Source: Burkholderiales bacterium | Lineage (GTDB): Bacteria; Pseudomonadota; Gammaproteobacteria; Burkholderiales; Nitrosomonadaceae | Length of the DNA stretch: 64,000 bases | NCBI GenBank assembly: GCA_024235795.1 | Contig: JACKLR010000001.1 | Coordinates: 1,302,001-1,366,000, forward strand | Reading direction: 5' to 3' | Shown: positions 52,303-61,387 of the stretch, piece by piece | How the letters are laid out: each line of letters begins with the position of its first letter | How positions within the stretch are numbered: the stretch's first letter is position 1 | Made by a program: the position numbers and the translations under genes | The notes under the pieces: generated by a model | Told to the model about the DNA's origin: nothing | The model's database searches: none | The model's input: the letters and a program-made list of their open reading frames with translations, nothing else

Positions 52303-53757
52303 TTAGACCTGTGAATTCTCTCTACCATTACCCGACGGATTGGTAAATTGATCGTTTAATTCCTGGATATAATCATTGGATTCGTCAACAATTTCATCAA
52401 TTGTTTGTTCGGTGACTTCATTCCAGCCAGCCGGATTCTTGAACAGCATGGATCTGTATGATGCTGTACTCTTACTGAACGCCTGGGTATATTGCTTGCA
52501 TGCCTCGTGATCATTTCCCATTTCCTTCGCCAGTCTTTTCTTGATTCTGTTTGCCACCTTACGGCGAACGGTAAAATGAACAACACCCAAACCAATGAGT
52601 AATCCCAGCAATGCCACAAGAGAAAACGACTCACTGCCTGGCACAAACACACTTAGCGAGTCCCATGACTCGGTAAAATGCAAAGCTACCCCCGCGAGAA
52701 CTGCTAAGGTGGAAAATATAACAACATCCAGTATGAGCACCTTGCTTTTCCATTCTTGCAGCAGCTCTTTCAACTTGACAATCACTTGGTTTTTAATGCC
52801 TTTTGCTGTCTGTTCGAGCTTACCGACGATACGGTACGAGCGCTCCACCTCTATTTGCTGCATGCGCGTATGAATATCCGCCATATCCTCTTCACGCTTT
52901 TTCTCAAAACGTTCCCTCACTTTTGGATTACTGATCGGCACTGCCACATCGGGGTTGTAGATACGATAAAAACGGCCAGCAATCAGGCCAACTTCTGCGA
53001 GCGAACGTTGCCAGGCTGACACCACTTCTTCCGGATTGTCTTCCTGCGCTGTGACATCCATCTGGTTAAGAATATAGAGGAATTTGTTGGCATCCGCACG
53101 GTTGACACTTGCAGAGACCAAATACGCAAGCGTGTCCTGCATTGCTTTAGGTTCAGGATGGCGCGCATCAAAAAACACCAGAACCAGATCAGAAAGATTA
53201 ATGATATGCTGCGTTAAACGCAGTGTCGATGCACGTTGACTGTCCGCATCAAAACCTGGAGAATCAATCAGAATCTTGCCGCGAATATTTTCTGAAGGAC
53301 AGGTTTTTAATTGCAGATAAGCATCAATGCGCTCCTGTCCGGCTTCGGAAATTTCCTCGATACTTTTGCTGATATGAAAAAAAGGAAATCGCGGATCCGC
53401 ATCGAGCGCTACGCCAGGCAACGTTTTTGCTTCATTATGGCGACTATAACAGATAACGGTAAATTTATCATCGACAGCTTGATTGCCTGTGCGCTGTAAT
53501 TTCATGCCCAGATGGGTATTGATAAATGTTGACTTGCCTGCGGAAAAAGTACCTAAAACGGCGATCATTGGCCACCAGGTTACACAGGTTGCATACGATT
53601 CATCTCTGCTGAGCAGTCCCATGCCGTAGGCAATATAATCCATTTTTCGAAAGCTTTTGACTGCCTTAGCCAGTATGGGATTATCTGGATGCTCGTCAGC
53701 CAGATGCTTTTCCAGACTACTTAGGAGTTTATTAATTTGAGTTGAACTATATGACAT
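52303..53757 (-). CDS. Dynamin-like GTPase, membrane associated
   Basis: The 484-aa protein has a GTPase domain with G1 GTFSAGKST (69-77), G3 DSPGFDADSQ and G4 NQMD (YILNQMDVTAQ). A helical stalk follows, then two membrane helices at about 340-362 (ILDVVIFSTLAVLAGVALHF) and 375-398 (FSLVALLGLLIGLGVVHF). A C-terminal basic helical part ends the protein. It resembles bacterial dynamin-family GTPases with a transmembrane hairpin, whose roles include membrane remodelling and stress protection. It has no operon partner. About 260 bases without a gene lie between it and the rpsO promoter. Confidence 0.83.
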   Translation of the reverse strand: MSYSSTQINKLLSSLEKHLADEHPDNPILAKAVKSFRKMDYIAYGMGLLSRDESYATCVTWWPMIAVLGTFSAGKSTFINTHLGMKLQRTGNQAVDDKFTVICYSRHNEAKTLPGVALDADPRFPFFHISKSIEEISEAGQERIDAYLQLKTCPSENIRGKILIDSPGFDADSQRASTLRLTQHIINLSDLVLVFFDARHPEPKAMQDTLAYLVSASVNRADANKFLYILNQMDVTAQEDNPEEVVSAWQRSLAEVGLIAGRFYRIYNPDVAVPISNPKVRERFEKKREEDMADIHTRMQQIEVERSYRIVGKLEQTAKGIKNQVIVKLKELLQEWKSKVLILDVVIFSTLAVLAGVALHFTESWDSLSVFVPGSESFSLVALLGLLIGLGVVHFTVRRKVANRIKKRLAKEMGNDHEACKQYTQAFSKSTASYRSMLFKNPAGWNEVTEQTIDEIVDESNDYIQELNDQFTNPSGNGRENSQV

Positions 53758-54215
53758 AAGAGCCCCTTTTCATTCCTTTTTAAAGTTCATCCTATTCAGG
53801 ACGCCCAATGGATAATAAACGAATTGATTGATATAACGCGCTGCAACATAAAGACCCCGTTTTTCTATGTTATTTTGATTTATGCTTACCTGTTGACTCT
53901 GATGCGATATGCTCATGGGGATCAATGACAGATTTATATTTGATATAACACGCGTTAAGTGAGTAAAATTTCAGTAAAAACTAAAGAATCCTTGCGTGGC
54001 GATTCTACCAAGAACAGCATCTACTTACCAGTAAAGGGTCATTTAGGTAATGCTGTATAGTGAAAATACCATTTTCTGTTCTTGTTAGCATTAATTTTTT
54101 AAGAAGAACGCCTTATTTCATCCACAAATATGATAACGCTGAAGACAATTACCGACTAATCTTTCAGAAACCGAGAAAATATAGTCAACAATAGCAAAAT
54201 CACTAACGACCATTC
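53758..54215. other. Intergenic region upstream of DUF502 gene
   Basis: About 460 bases with no supported gene. CAGCAT (54015-54020) pairs with ATGCTG (54050-54055) in a bulged stem, with no T-run. The divergent promoters of the GTPase and the DUF502 gene must lie here. Confidence 0.35.
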
Positions 54216-54941
54216 ATGAATAACACGCATAACACTAACACACCTCAGACTGAGCGTTCGGCGCATATCGGCAGGTATGTCCTCATCGGTGCGATAACAG
54301 TCGCACCGCTTTGGATAACCTGGCTGGTTTTCGAATTTGTATTAAGAATGCTGGCACAAATGGGCGAACCGCTTCTAAAAGGAGTAGCACGTGCAGTACG
54401 CCCACATTCTGACACCATTGCCAGCTGGCTGCTTGATTCCAGTTTCCAGCAAGGCGTTGCTGCTCTGTTGACCATAGCCAGCCTGTACGGCATCGGTTTG
54501 TTAGCCTCGTTTGTGATTGGCAAAAAAGTAATTGAGCTCTACGAAGATATTCTGGCACGATTACCTTTAGTCCAGACGATATACGGCGCTACCAAACGCT
54601 TACTCAACACCCTGAGTCAACCGCCTGTTACCGGGCGCAGAGTGGTGTTGATCAGCTTTCCTTCGTCACAGATGAAAGCCGTCGGTTTCATTACCAAAGT
54701 TATGCATGATACTAAGACAGGAGAAAAACTGGCGGCAGTCTACGTACCGACTTCACCCAATCCGACTTCAGGTTATATTGAGATTGTACCGATCAAAGAT
54801 GTTGTCATGACTGACTGGAGTACAGAAGAAGCCATGACATTTGTGGTAACTGGCGGAACCAATGCGCCTGAGAACATACACTTTTCAAATCCTGAAAATT
54901 CGCATGACATCGCACAGGACACAAAAAAAAACATCGATTAA
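54216..54941 (+). CDS. DUF502-family membrane protein
   Basis: The 241-aa protein has two membrane helices: about 22-45 (YVLIGAITVAPLWITWLVFEF) and 75-100 (GVAALLTIASLYGIGLLASFVIG). A cytoplasmic part with the family blocks LARLPLVQTIYGATKRLL, VVLISFPS, VGFITKVMH, AVYVPTSPNPTSGYIEIVP and MTDWSTEEAM follows. DUF502 proteins are widespread in proteobacteria and plants (COV/LCV proteins); the molecular function is unknown. It stands alone on this strand, followed by the oppositely oriented phosphatase gene. Confidence 0.9.
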   Translation: MNNTHNTNTPQTERSAHIGRYVLIGAITVAPLWITWLVFEFVLRMLAQMGEPLLKGVARAVRPHSDTIASWLLDSSFQQGVAALLTIASLYGIGLLASFVIGKKVIELYEDILARLPLVQTIYGATKRLLNTLSQPPVTGRRVVLISFPSSQMKAVGFITKVMHDTKTGEKLAAVYVPTSPNPTSGYIEIVPIKDVVMTDWSTEEAMTFVVTGGTNAPENIHFSNPENSHDIAQDTKKNID

Positions 54942-55074
54942 ATTTCCAAATCGTCACGGCACGAAACAGACAAACACTGACAAAAGGATGGCACACAACC
55001 CGTTACAACTGACAAATAGATACGAGATACGCGCTGACAAGTAACTAAACGGGTTCCATTAAGTCATGGAAGCA

Positions 55075-55584
55075 CTAGCCCTCCCGGCTACAAATATGCG
55101 CCAGAAGCCCCTGGCTGGCTTCTTCAATCATATCCAGTACCATTTCAAACCCTTGATCACCACCAAAATAAGGATCGGCAACTTCCCGATTGCTATACAT
55201 CCCCTTGCTATACTGCATCAACAATTCAATTTTTCTGCCATAAGGATCCGGGCAGCGTTGTTGCAATAATGCAAGATTTTCATTATCCATTGCCAGAATA
55301 TAATCAAAATGCACGAAATCATCGGGAATAACTTTACGCGCACGCAAATCGTGCATTTGATAACCGCGCTTCAAGGCGATGCTCTGTGCGCGGCGATCAG
55401 GCGGATCGCCAACATGATAAGCATGCGTACCAGCAGAATCCACAAAAATTTTATCTTCTAGCCCGGCTTTCTTCACCGTATGCCTGAAAACAGCATCCGC
55501 AGTAGGTGAGCGGCAAATATTGCCCATGCAGACAAACAGCACATTAGTTTTGTTATTTTGATAGGAATTCATAGGGTTGCTCAT
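55075..55584 (-). CDS. Low-molecular-weight protein tyrosine phosphatase
   Basis: The 169-aa protein has the active-site loop CMGNICRS (Cys-x5-Arg) near residue 20, the VDSAGTHAYHVGDPPDRRA segment and the general acid Asp in VADPYFGG near residue 135, as in the Wzb/arsenate-reductase-like LMW-PTP fold. It may dephosphorylate tyrosine kinases or other proteins. No polysaccharide genes are near, so a capsule role is not supported. A second ATG at 55572 is possible; neither start has a clear ribosome binding site. It is divergent from lysC. Confidence 0.92.
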   Translation of the reverse strand: MSNPMNSYQNNKTNVLFVCMGNICRSPTADAVFRHTVKKAGLEDKIFVDSAGTHAYHVGDPPDRRAQSIALKRGYQMHDLRARKVIPDDFVHFDYILAMDNENLALLQQRCPDPYGRKIELLMQYSKGMYSNREVADPYFGGDQGFEMVLDMIEEASQGLLAHICSREG

Positions 55585-55838
55585 ATAAATTGTCTTGTTT
55601 CAATCCGGTATTATACAATTTTAATAGAAAATTCAATACGCTCAACAATCGGCAGGACTTGTATTCATCGCATGCCTACTGATTCTGCGCTTGCGGGCAA
55701 ACAAACTTTCCACCCGCATACATGTATTTCTGACTGTATCCGCTGTATCCAATACTCAAATTAGTGTTCCAACAAAGAAATGTGTAAAATTAATGGTTTT
55801 TTATTGGGGGTTCATCCGTAAGAATGGATCATTAATCA

Positions 55839-57068
55839 GTGGCTTTTTACGTTCAAAAATATGGTGGCACCTCGGTCGGAAGTACCGAGCGCATCAAGAA
55901 TGTCGCTCGCAGGGTGGCCAAGTTCCATACTCAGGGACATCAAATTATCGTTGTTGTTTCAGCCATGAGCGGTGAAACAAATCGACTGATTGCGTTGGCC
56001 CGAGAAGTGCAGGAGAATCCGGACCCACGCGAACTGGATGTCATGGTATCGACTGGAGAACAGGTCTCCATAGCGTTATTGTCAATGGCGTTAAAGGAGC
56101 ATAATGTCAAGGCAAAAAGCTATACCGGGTTTCAGGTAAAAATACTGACCGACAGCGCATACACCAAAGCACGTATATTAAACATCGGTACAGAAAAAAT
56201 CCGTGCTGACCTGGATGATGGATGCGTTGTCATCGTTGCAGGATTTCAGGGCGTTGATGAAAAAGGCAATATCACAACATTAGGACGCGGCGGCTCTGAT
56301 ACGACTGGTGTCGCGCTGGCTGCGGCTCTGAAAGCTGATGAATGCCAGATTTACACCGATGTTGACGGTATCTATACAACCGATCCGCGCGTCGTGCCTG
56401 AAGCCAGACGCCTCAACAGCATAACATTTGAAGAAATGCTTGAAATGGCAAGCCTGGGTTCAAAAGTATTGCAACTCAGATCGGTAGAATTTGCTGGCAA
56501 ATATCAGGTAAAGCTGAGGGTTTTATCCAGCTTTGAAGAAGAAGGACAAGGCACACTGATTACTTTCGAGGAAGACAAAGATATGGAGCAGGCTGTAATT
56601 TCAGGCATTGCATTTAATAGAGATGAAGCAAAAATCACAGTTTTAGGGGTACCCGACCATCCCGGTATTGCCTACCAGATTCTGGGACCGGTGGCAGATG
56701 CGAACATCGATGTGGACATGATTATTCAAAATGTCAGTCATGATGACTTAACTGATTTTTCATTTACAGTCCATCGCAATGATTTTAATAACACACTGAA
56801 AATTATTCGAGAAAAGATCCAGCCGCATATTGGCGCACGCGATGTCATCGGAGGCGACAGAATTGCGAAAGTTTCTGTTGTTGGTGTCGGCATGCGTTCA
56901 CATGCAGGCATTGCCAGCAAAATGTTCCGTGTTCTGGCTGAAGAAGGAATTAATATTCAGATGATTGCCACTTCCGAGATAAAGGTTTCTGTTGTTGTGG
57001 ATGAAAAATATATGGAACTTGCGGTACGTGTTCTCCACAAAGCATTTGACTTGGAACAAGCGCTGTAA
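55839..57068 (+). CDS. lysC: Aspartokinase
   Basis: It phosphorylates aspartate in the first step of Lys, Met, Thr and diaminopimelate synthesis. The 409-aa protein starts with GTG (55839), and FYVQKYGGTSVGSTERI directly follows, which is the kinase start motif. Kinase parts: VSAMSGETN, FQGVDEKGNITTLGRGGSDTT and YTDVDGIYTTDPR. Two C-terminal ACT domains (about 265-409) are expected to bind Lys or Thr for feedback control: VPDHPGIAYQILGPVADANI and MRSHAGIASKMFRVLAEEGI. It is a single-function enzyme. tRNA-Ser follows after 73 bases but has its own promoter. Confidence 0.96.
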   Translation: MAFYVQKYGGTSVGSTERIKNVARRVAKFHTQGHQIIVVVSAMSGETNRLIALAREVQENPDPRELDVMVSTGEQVSIALLSMALKEHNVKAKSYTGFQVKILTDSAYTKARILNIGTEKIRADLDDGCVVIVAGFQGVDEKGNITTLGRGGSDTTGVALAAALKADECQIYTDVDGIYTTDPRVVPEARRLNSITFEEMLEMASLGSKVLQLRSVEFAGKYQVKLRVLSSFEEEGQGTLITFEEDKDMEQAVISGIAFNRDEAKITVLGVPDHPGIAYQILGPVADANIDVDMIIQNVSHDDLTDFSFTVHRNDFNNTLKIIREKIQPHIGARDVIGGDRIAKVSVVGVGMRSHAGIASKMFRVLAEEGINIQMIATSEIKVSVVVDEKYMELAVRVLHKAFDLEQAL

Positions 57069-57096
57069 TTTCTATACAATAACGTATAAACTAGAT

Positions 57097-57125
57097 TTGA
57101 CCAGGATAGCGTAACCCATTATCCT
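57097..57125 (+). promoter_or_regulatory. Promoter of tRNA-Ser
   Basis: TTGACC (57097-57102), a 17-base spacer and TATCCT (57120-57125) stand 16 bases before the tRNA 5' end, fitting a sigma70 promoter. Confidence 0.6.
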
Positions 57126-57141
57126 GTCCGACTTGCAATTC

Positions 57142-57234
57142 GGAGAGATGGCCGAGCGGCTGAAGGCGCTCCCCTGCTAAGGGAGTATGGGGTTTATAGC
57201 CTCATCGAGGGTTCGAATCCCTCTCTCTCCGCCA
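57142..57234 (+). tRNA. tRNA-Ser (anticodon GCU)
   Basis: A class II tRNA of 93 bases with CCA encoded. Acceptor stem GGAGAGA pairs with TCTCTCC, followed by discriminator G and CCA. The anticodon loop CTGCTAA gives GCU (reads AGC/AGU). A long variable arm follows, and the T-loop GGTTCGAATCC is normal. A mobile-looking region starts downstream, and tRNA 3' ends are common integration sites. No second copy of the tRNA 3' end was seen in the window. Confidence 0.97.
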
Positions 57235-57401
57235 ACTCATAAATTAATTCAATAAGTTACACATTATTTTTTCTCTGCCCATCAGCCTAGCCATCATCTC
57301 GAAAATGATAGCTATCAAGGTTTTGATCATCCTCAATTGATCACTAGACAACAAAAATCCGCTCAAGGCAGATTATAAAAATTCTACAATTTTGCAAAGC
57401 T

Positions 57402-58475
57402 TTATGATTCATATTCTTTTATGGTTGTTTTTAGGCGTCCTGCATGTTTAAAAATATCATCAACTTTAGTTATCGGTAGTCTTTCTTCATTTTTATTTGT
57501 AAATACACCTAGATACTTTTGAGAGAAATTGAAATGCAGCCTGCAAACTGGTTTACGGTTGTTATCATCGAGCAAAACTGCACAATAACTTTTATTGTCC
57601 CGCATGGCTATACGTGAAACATCAACATCTTCGCGCAAAATAGCTTTTACTATATTGAACCCATCTATTTCTTCCTGAGTAGTTTCTATTTCATTTTTTT
57701 CTGTAGCGCTTGTTTCATTTGGACTGTTCATCGCATTTGAGTCTATGGAGGAATCTCCTTCATTGGCTGCCAAAGCGGATTTTAATCTTTCATTCAAACG
57801 TTCATTTATAAATTGATTTCTTGCGTTTTTAACTATTTGAGTAAATTGTTCAATAACTTGTTGTGTCAGACGCCCATCATATATTTGTGAAGCAAAAAAA
57901 CGAACAAATGGTTCCGTAGGATTTTTAAGTTCTTCATCTAAAATTTTCTTAATTGCACTTGTATATTTAAGAGTACTAGCTGTTGTTAAAATGTCGTTCA
58001 ATGAAAAAGCTGATTTAGTAAATTTCTTTAATTCGTTAATTTGATGGTCTTCAAAATGCAAGATATTAAATTCAAAGAACGGTTTGGAATCCATTCTATT
58101 GGGTTCGTCAATATCTGAGTAAAAATAATATTCAATTCCATTTGTCAAAATTGCAAAACGAGCTTCCGTTACAGAGAAATAACGGTATAGTTGGGATGAG
58201 TGTTCATTTTGCAAATTTGCTCCTGCCCATTTACATTCAATAAGAATAATAATGCCATTGTCTTTCTTAATAGCATAATCAACCTTCTCGCCCTTTTTTA
58301 TACCTGCGTCAGCAGTAAATTCTGGAATTACTTCCATAGGATTAAAGACATCATAGCCAAGAGCGCTAATGAACGGCATTACAAATGCATTTTTTGTTGC
58401 TTCTTCAGTTTTAATATGATCTTTTTGCTTCTGGATTCTAGACGATAATTCTTTGATTTTATCTATCAAGTCCAT
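57402..58475 (-). CDS. Stand-alone HsdR N-terminal-type nuclease domain protein
   Basis: The 357-aa protein resembles the N-terminal domain of type I restriction HsdR subunits, with a PD-(D/E)xK nuclease site: GEKVDYAI (Asp66), then IILIECKWAG (Glu80, Lys82), preceded by a conserved EEATKNAFVMPFISALGYD helix. There is no helicase part, and no hsdM or hsdS is near. A low-complexity acidic linker (about 245-275) joins a C-terminal beta domain with DNKSYCAVLLDDNNRKPVCR. This layout is seen in prophage- and island-borne proteins of unknown role, likely defence or DNA repair. It is AT-richer than its neighbours, which suggests transfer. Confidence 0.8.
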   Translation of the reverse strand: MDLIDKIKELSSRIQKQKDHIKTEEATKNAFVMPFISALGYDVFNPMEVIPEFTADAGIKKGEKVDYAIKKDNGIIILIECKWAGANLQNEHSSQLYRYFSVTEARFAILTNGIEYYFYSDIDEPNRMDSKPFFEFNILHFEDHQINELKKFTKSAFSLNDILTTASTLKYTSAIKKILDEELKNPTEPFVRFFASQIYDGRLTQQVIEQFTQIVKNARNQFINERLNERLKSALAANEGDSSIDSNAMNSPNETSATEKNEIETTQEEIDGFNIVKAILREDVDVSRIAMRDNKSYCAVLLDDNNRKPVCRLHFNFSQKYLGVFTNKNEERLPITKVDDIFKHAGRLKTTIKEYES

Positions 58476-58779
58476 TGTGGCCCCCTTATTTTTGTAAGAC
58501 TATCCCGTTTTGTCTTTCATTAAATTATGAAAATTCAGGATATTACATATTAATGCACTTGCTAGTAAAGAAGAATCCCACAAATTTTTTGCAAACCAAC
58601 ATTATTTGTACGCTAGATTTAGTTTTTATTATTTTTTGACATATATTGGATTTGCGCGGAAATTGACGTGCCGCCAAACCGCATTTCGCAAATTATTCGC
58701 GGTAAGCGGGGGCCGCTGCGCGCCCCTGTTGCATACCCCCGGCTTGTGGCGCATTCGGCATTGAGCCATCATGCGCCAC
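58476..58779. other. Junction region left of IS21
   Basis: It begins as the AT-rich upstream region of the nuclease gene. At 58623-58779 it becomes an open frame with no proper start that contains the higA-like repeat and then a GC-rich stretch reading GPLRAPVAYPRLVAHSALSH. After removing IS21 and one CCAC copy, this frame would run on into the fragment right of the IS. It looks like recombined DNA. Confidence 0.5.
58659..58710 (+). repeat. Stray copy of part of higA
   Basis: About 52 bases match higA at 62627-62678 with only a few differences. They encode EIDVPPNRISQIIRGKR, the helix-turn-helix part of the antitoxin. The copy lies left of IS21, about 4 kb from the intact higA. It suggests that the island once held a second higBA-type module or that a recombination joined pieces. 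Confidence 0.8.
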
Positions 58780-58866
58780 TGTCAAATTTCACCCTAATGG
58801 AGCCACCCGTTTTCGGTCTAATGGAGCCACTTTAAAACGCAAATTTTCGGGTTCAGACAGGGTGTA

Positions 58867-59637
58867 TTATTTACCTTTTTTATGTTGTTTTTCAAGTTGC
58901 TCGTTCATAGGTTTAGGCGAGCGATAACTTTTGCCATCCAGGACAACACGGTAAGCGCCATGTCTGAGTCTGTCCAGGGTTGCAGCACCTAGCAACTGGT
59001 TGGGAAAGGCATCGCCCCATTCGCCAAAGTCCAGGTTACTGGTAATCACTGTGGCCGTGCGTTCATACCGTTCAGCCACCAGATCATGGAAGTCTTCGTC
59101 ATGGGGCGGGCGAAGCGGTTTAAGGCCGAAATCATCGATAATAAGCAGTGGTATTTTCGCCATATTCTGGAACTTGCGGTCATATGTGTCGGTTGCTCGT
59201 GCGGCGTGCAATGAACTGAGCAGTTGTGACTGCGAGGTAAATAGGACGTCATGTCCCTGTCGTACTGCGGCATGGCCAATCGCTTGTGCGATATGACTTT
59301 TGCCGGTGCCACAGGGGCCTGCGATGAGCACGGCAATCTTTTCTTCGATGAAGCGGCCGGTGACCAGTTCATGAATTAATGCCGAGTTGATGTTTGGATT
59401 AAAGTTGAAGTCGAACTGGTCGAGTGTTTTCTGGGTGCGGAAAGCCGCACGCCGCAAGCGAGAAGCGAAACGCTTCTGCTCTCGTCGCGCCACCTCATCG
59501 GCGATCAGCAGGGCGAGAAATTCAGGATATGGTAGCTTTTTATCGATTGCCTGTTTATTGCGGGACTCCAGTGAGTCGAGAATACCGGAGAGTCTGAGCT
59601 GTTTGAGCATCGGTGTCAGTTCGGGGATTGGATTCAT
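58867..59637 (-). CDS. istB: IS21 ATP-binding helper protein IstB
   Basis: IstB is a DnaA/DnaC-like AAA+ ATPase that directs IS21 transposase to target DNA. The 256-aa protein has the Walker A motif GPCGTGKSH near residue 107, Walker B LLIIDDFGLKPL near 170, a sensor region TSNLDFGEWGDAF and the C-terminal arginine part ATLDRLRHGAYRVVLDG. It follows istA by 19 bases and is probably coupled. The frame is intact. Confidence 0.95.
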   Translation of the reverse strand: MNPIPELTPMLKQLRLSGILDSLESRNKQAIDKKLPYPEFLALLIADEVARREQKRFASRLRRAAFRTQKTLDQFDFNFNPNINSALIHELVTGRFIEEKIAVLIAGPCGTGKSHIAQAIGHAAVRQGHDVLFTSQSQLLSSLHAARATDTYDRKFQNMAKIPLLIIDDFGLKPLRPPHDEDFHDLVAERYERTATVITSNLDFGEWGDAFPNQLLGAATLDRLRHGAYRVVLDGKSYRSPKPMNEQLEKQHKKGK

Positions 59638-59656
59638 GATTTTCTCCTTTTATTAG

Positions 59657-61180
59657 TTAATGTTTTAGTAAGGTTTGTATGTTCCGGCAGAAGCGACCCT
59701 GGCCGGTATAGCTGTCGGTCAGATTGTCAAAGGCCAATTGTGCCGAGGGATGTTGATCGAGGCCTTTTTCAAGGATGGTCTTGACGGTGCGGTAGCGTGG
59801 ATTGTGGTAATCCAACGCTCTTTGGCAGGCAGCTTCAAGCCGGGCAGCACCGTATTTATCTTTCAGCCGGATTAATCCCTGGACCGCGCGCAGATTATCC
59901 AGCACCCGGTCGGCGAATAGTTGTCTGACCAGTTGATGACAGTGTTTACCGATTGCTTCCGATTGTTTCAGGCACCACTGAGGGTCGCGCATTTTCCAGG
60001 CAATGGCCTCCGGCGGCAGATGGTCATCTGAAGTGGAACGCGCACCAGGGCGCGATTGCCGGGGGTGTACAGCTACCAGTTCATGGTCACGGAAAACCCG
60101 GATGGTCGCAGAACTGGCTTTTAACCAAAGCGACTGGCCGATCAGTCTGAATGGCACCGAGTACAAGCATTTCTCAAACTGCACATGACTGTCCCGATGC
60201 ACCTTGACCTTGTGCCAGCTGGCCAGTTCCGGTGGATTGGTTGGCAAAGGTGTCAACAGCGGTTGCTCCAGGCTGAAGCGTGACAAGGGCTTTTCATGGG
60301 TGGAACCATGAATACGGTTGCCCGCTACATGGAGTATCCAGTCATGCAATTGCCGGTTGGCATCCTGTAGATTCCGGAATTCGCGTAACGGTGTAAAACT
60401 GTGCTTGAGATATTTGATACCCGATTCCACACGCCCTTTTTTCTGCGGCTGTCGAGGTGGACAGGCATCGATTTTAAAACCATAGCCTTCGGCACATTGC
60501 GCATAAGCTCTTTGCACTTGGGGGTCATAGATGCAGGCACGGGTAATTGCACATTTGGCGTTATCAATAATGATCCGCCCAGGAACGCCATTGAACCATT
60601 CAAAAGCATGGCGGTGACAGTTCAGCCAGGTGTCAACCTTCTGGTTCAGGACAAGCTCGGCATACTGATGGCGACTCCAGCACAGTGTCATCAGAAAGAA
60701 CCAGGTTTTAAGTTCTTCGCCCGTTCGGGTATCAACCAGTCTCGGGCCTGTACCAAAGTCAACCTGCGCCGCTTCGGCAGGTTCAAACTCTAGATGCATG
60801 GTGGCATTGGGCTGTGTTGGCTTTAATAAACGGACAAACCGATAAACAGAGGCGTAACTGCCGGCGAACCGATTGTTGCGTACCAGGGTTTGGTAGATAG
60901 TCTTGGCTTGTACCCCGTTGGTAACCCATTGCGCGACGGTATCACGGTAAGGTTCAACGCAGGAACCTGTCGTTGTAGAGGATTCTTGTGCCCGTTGATT
61001 CAAGTACTGTGCAAGCACTTCATCATCCGGCAGATGACGGTCTGTATCCAGCCAGCCCTGTTGCAAGGCAATTTGCCGCAGCGCCTTGGCTTTGGGCCGA
61101 CCAATCAGCCCAGCTCTGGCTAATGCCCGGTCGGAATCTCCAAGTCTCATGCGAACTATGATTTGACGATATTCAAACAT
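59657..61180 (-). CDS. istA: IS21 transposase IstA
   Basis: The DDE integrase-type transposase of 507 aa runs from ATG 61180 (MFEYRQIIVRMR), which has a strong AGGAG site seven bases upstream. In-frame ATG 61201 (also with GAGG) and 61225 are alternatives. The N-terminal helix-turn-helix part is GDSDRALARAGLIGRPKAK. Catalytic residues are in QVDFGTGPRLV, IIIDNAKCAI and GRVESGIKYLKHSF. It is probably functional. The transcript continues into istB. Confidence 0.95.
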   Translation of the reverse strand: MFEYRQIIVRMRLGDSDRALARAGLIGRPKAKALRQIALQQGWLDTDRHLPDDEVLAQYLNQRAQESSTTTGSCVEPYRDTVAQWVTNGVQAKTIYQTLVRNNRFAGSYASVYRFVRLLKPTQPNATMHLEFEPAEAAQVDFGTGPRLVDTRTGEELKTWFFLMTLCWSRHQYAELVLNQKVDTWLNCHRHAFEWFNGVPGRIIIDNAKCAITRACIYDPQVQRAYAQCAEGYGFKIDACPPRQPQKKGRVESGIKYLKHSFTPLREFRNLQDANRQLHDWILHVAGNRIHGSTHEKPLSRFSLEQPLLTPLPTNPPELASWHKVKVHRDSHVQFEKCLYSVPFRLIGQSLWLKASSATIRVFRDHELVAVHPRQSRPGARSTSDDHLPPEAIAWKMRDPQWCLKQSEAIGKHCHQLVRQLFADRVLDNLRAVQGLIRLKDKYGAARLEAACQRALDYHNPRYRTVKTILEKGLDQHPSAQLAFDNLTDSYTGQGRFCRNIQTLLKH

Positions 61181-61387
61181 TTCGAATCTCCTGTTGCTCA
61201 TGGTTATCCTCTGATAAAAAATCAACAGAATAACCAGCAGTAATAGAAAATCCGAACCTGAAATCTGGTTAATGATGCCTAGTGAATGGCTCCATTATGG
61301 TGAAAATTAAATGGTTCCATTACAGTGAAATTTCACTGGCTCCATTACGGTGAAATTGGACTGGCTCTATTGGGGTGAAAACTGACA

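Larger units (their letters stand above)
58780..61387 (-). mobile_element. IS21-family insertion sequence, complete
   Basis: The ends read TGTCAAATTTCACCC at the left and TGTCAGTTTTCACCC on the minus strand at the right, each followed by YAATRGAGCCA. CCAC flanks both ends (58776-58779 and 61388-61391) as a likely target duplication. The right end has four spaced copies of a GGCTCCATTAyGGTGAAA-like unit and the left end has two, the typical multiple transposase binding sites of IS21. istA and istB are intact. Size is about 2.6 kb. Confidence 0.9.

Noticed and set aside
57142..57234. tRNA 3' end as an attachment site with a second copy
   Set aside because: No repeat of the tRNA 3' end was seen elsewhere in the window, and no integrase gene is present, so an att site is not claimed.
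58780..61387. CRISPR-like array at IS21 ends
   Set aside because: The short repeats at the right end are spaced irregularly, lie inside the IS terminus and are typical transposase binding sites.
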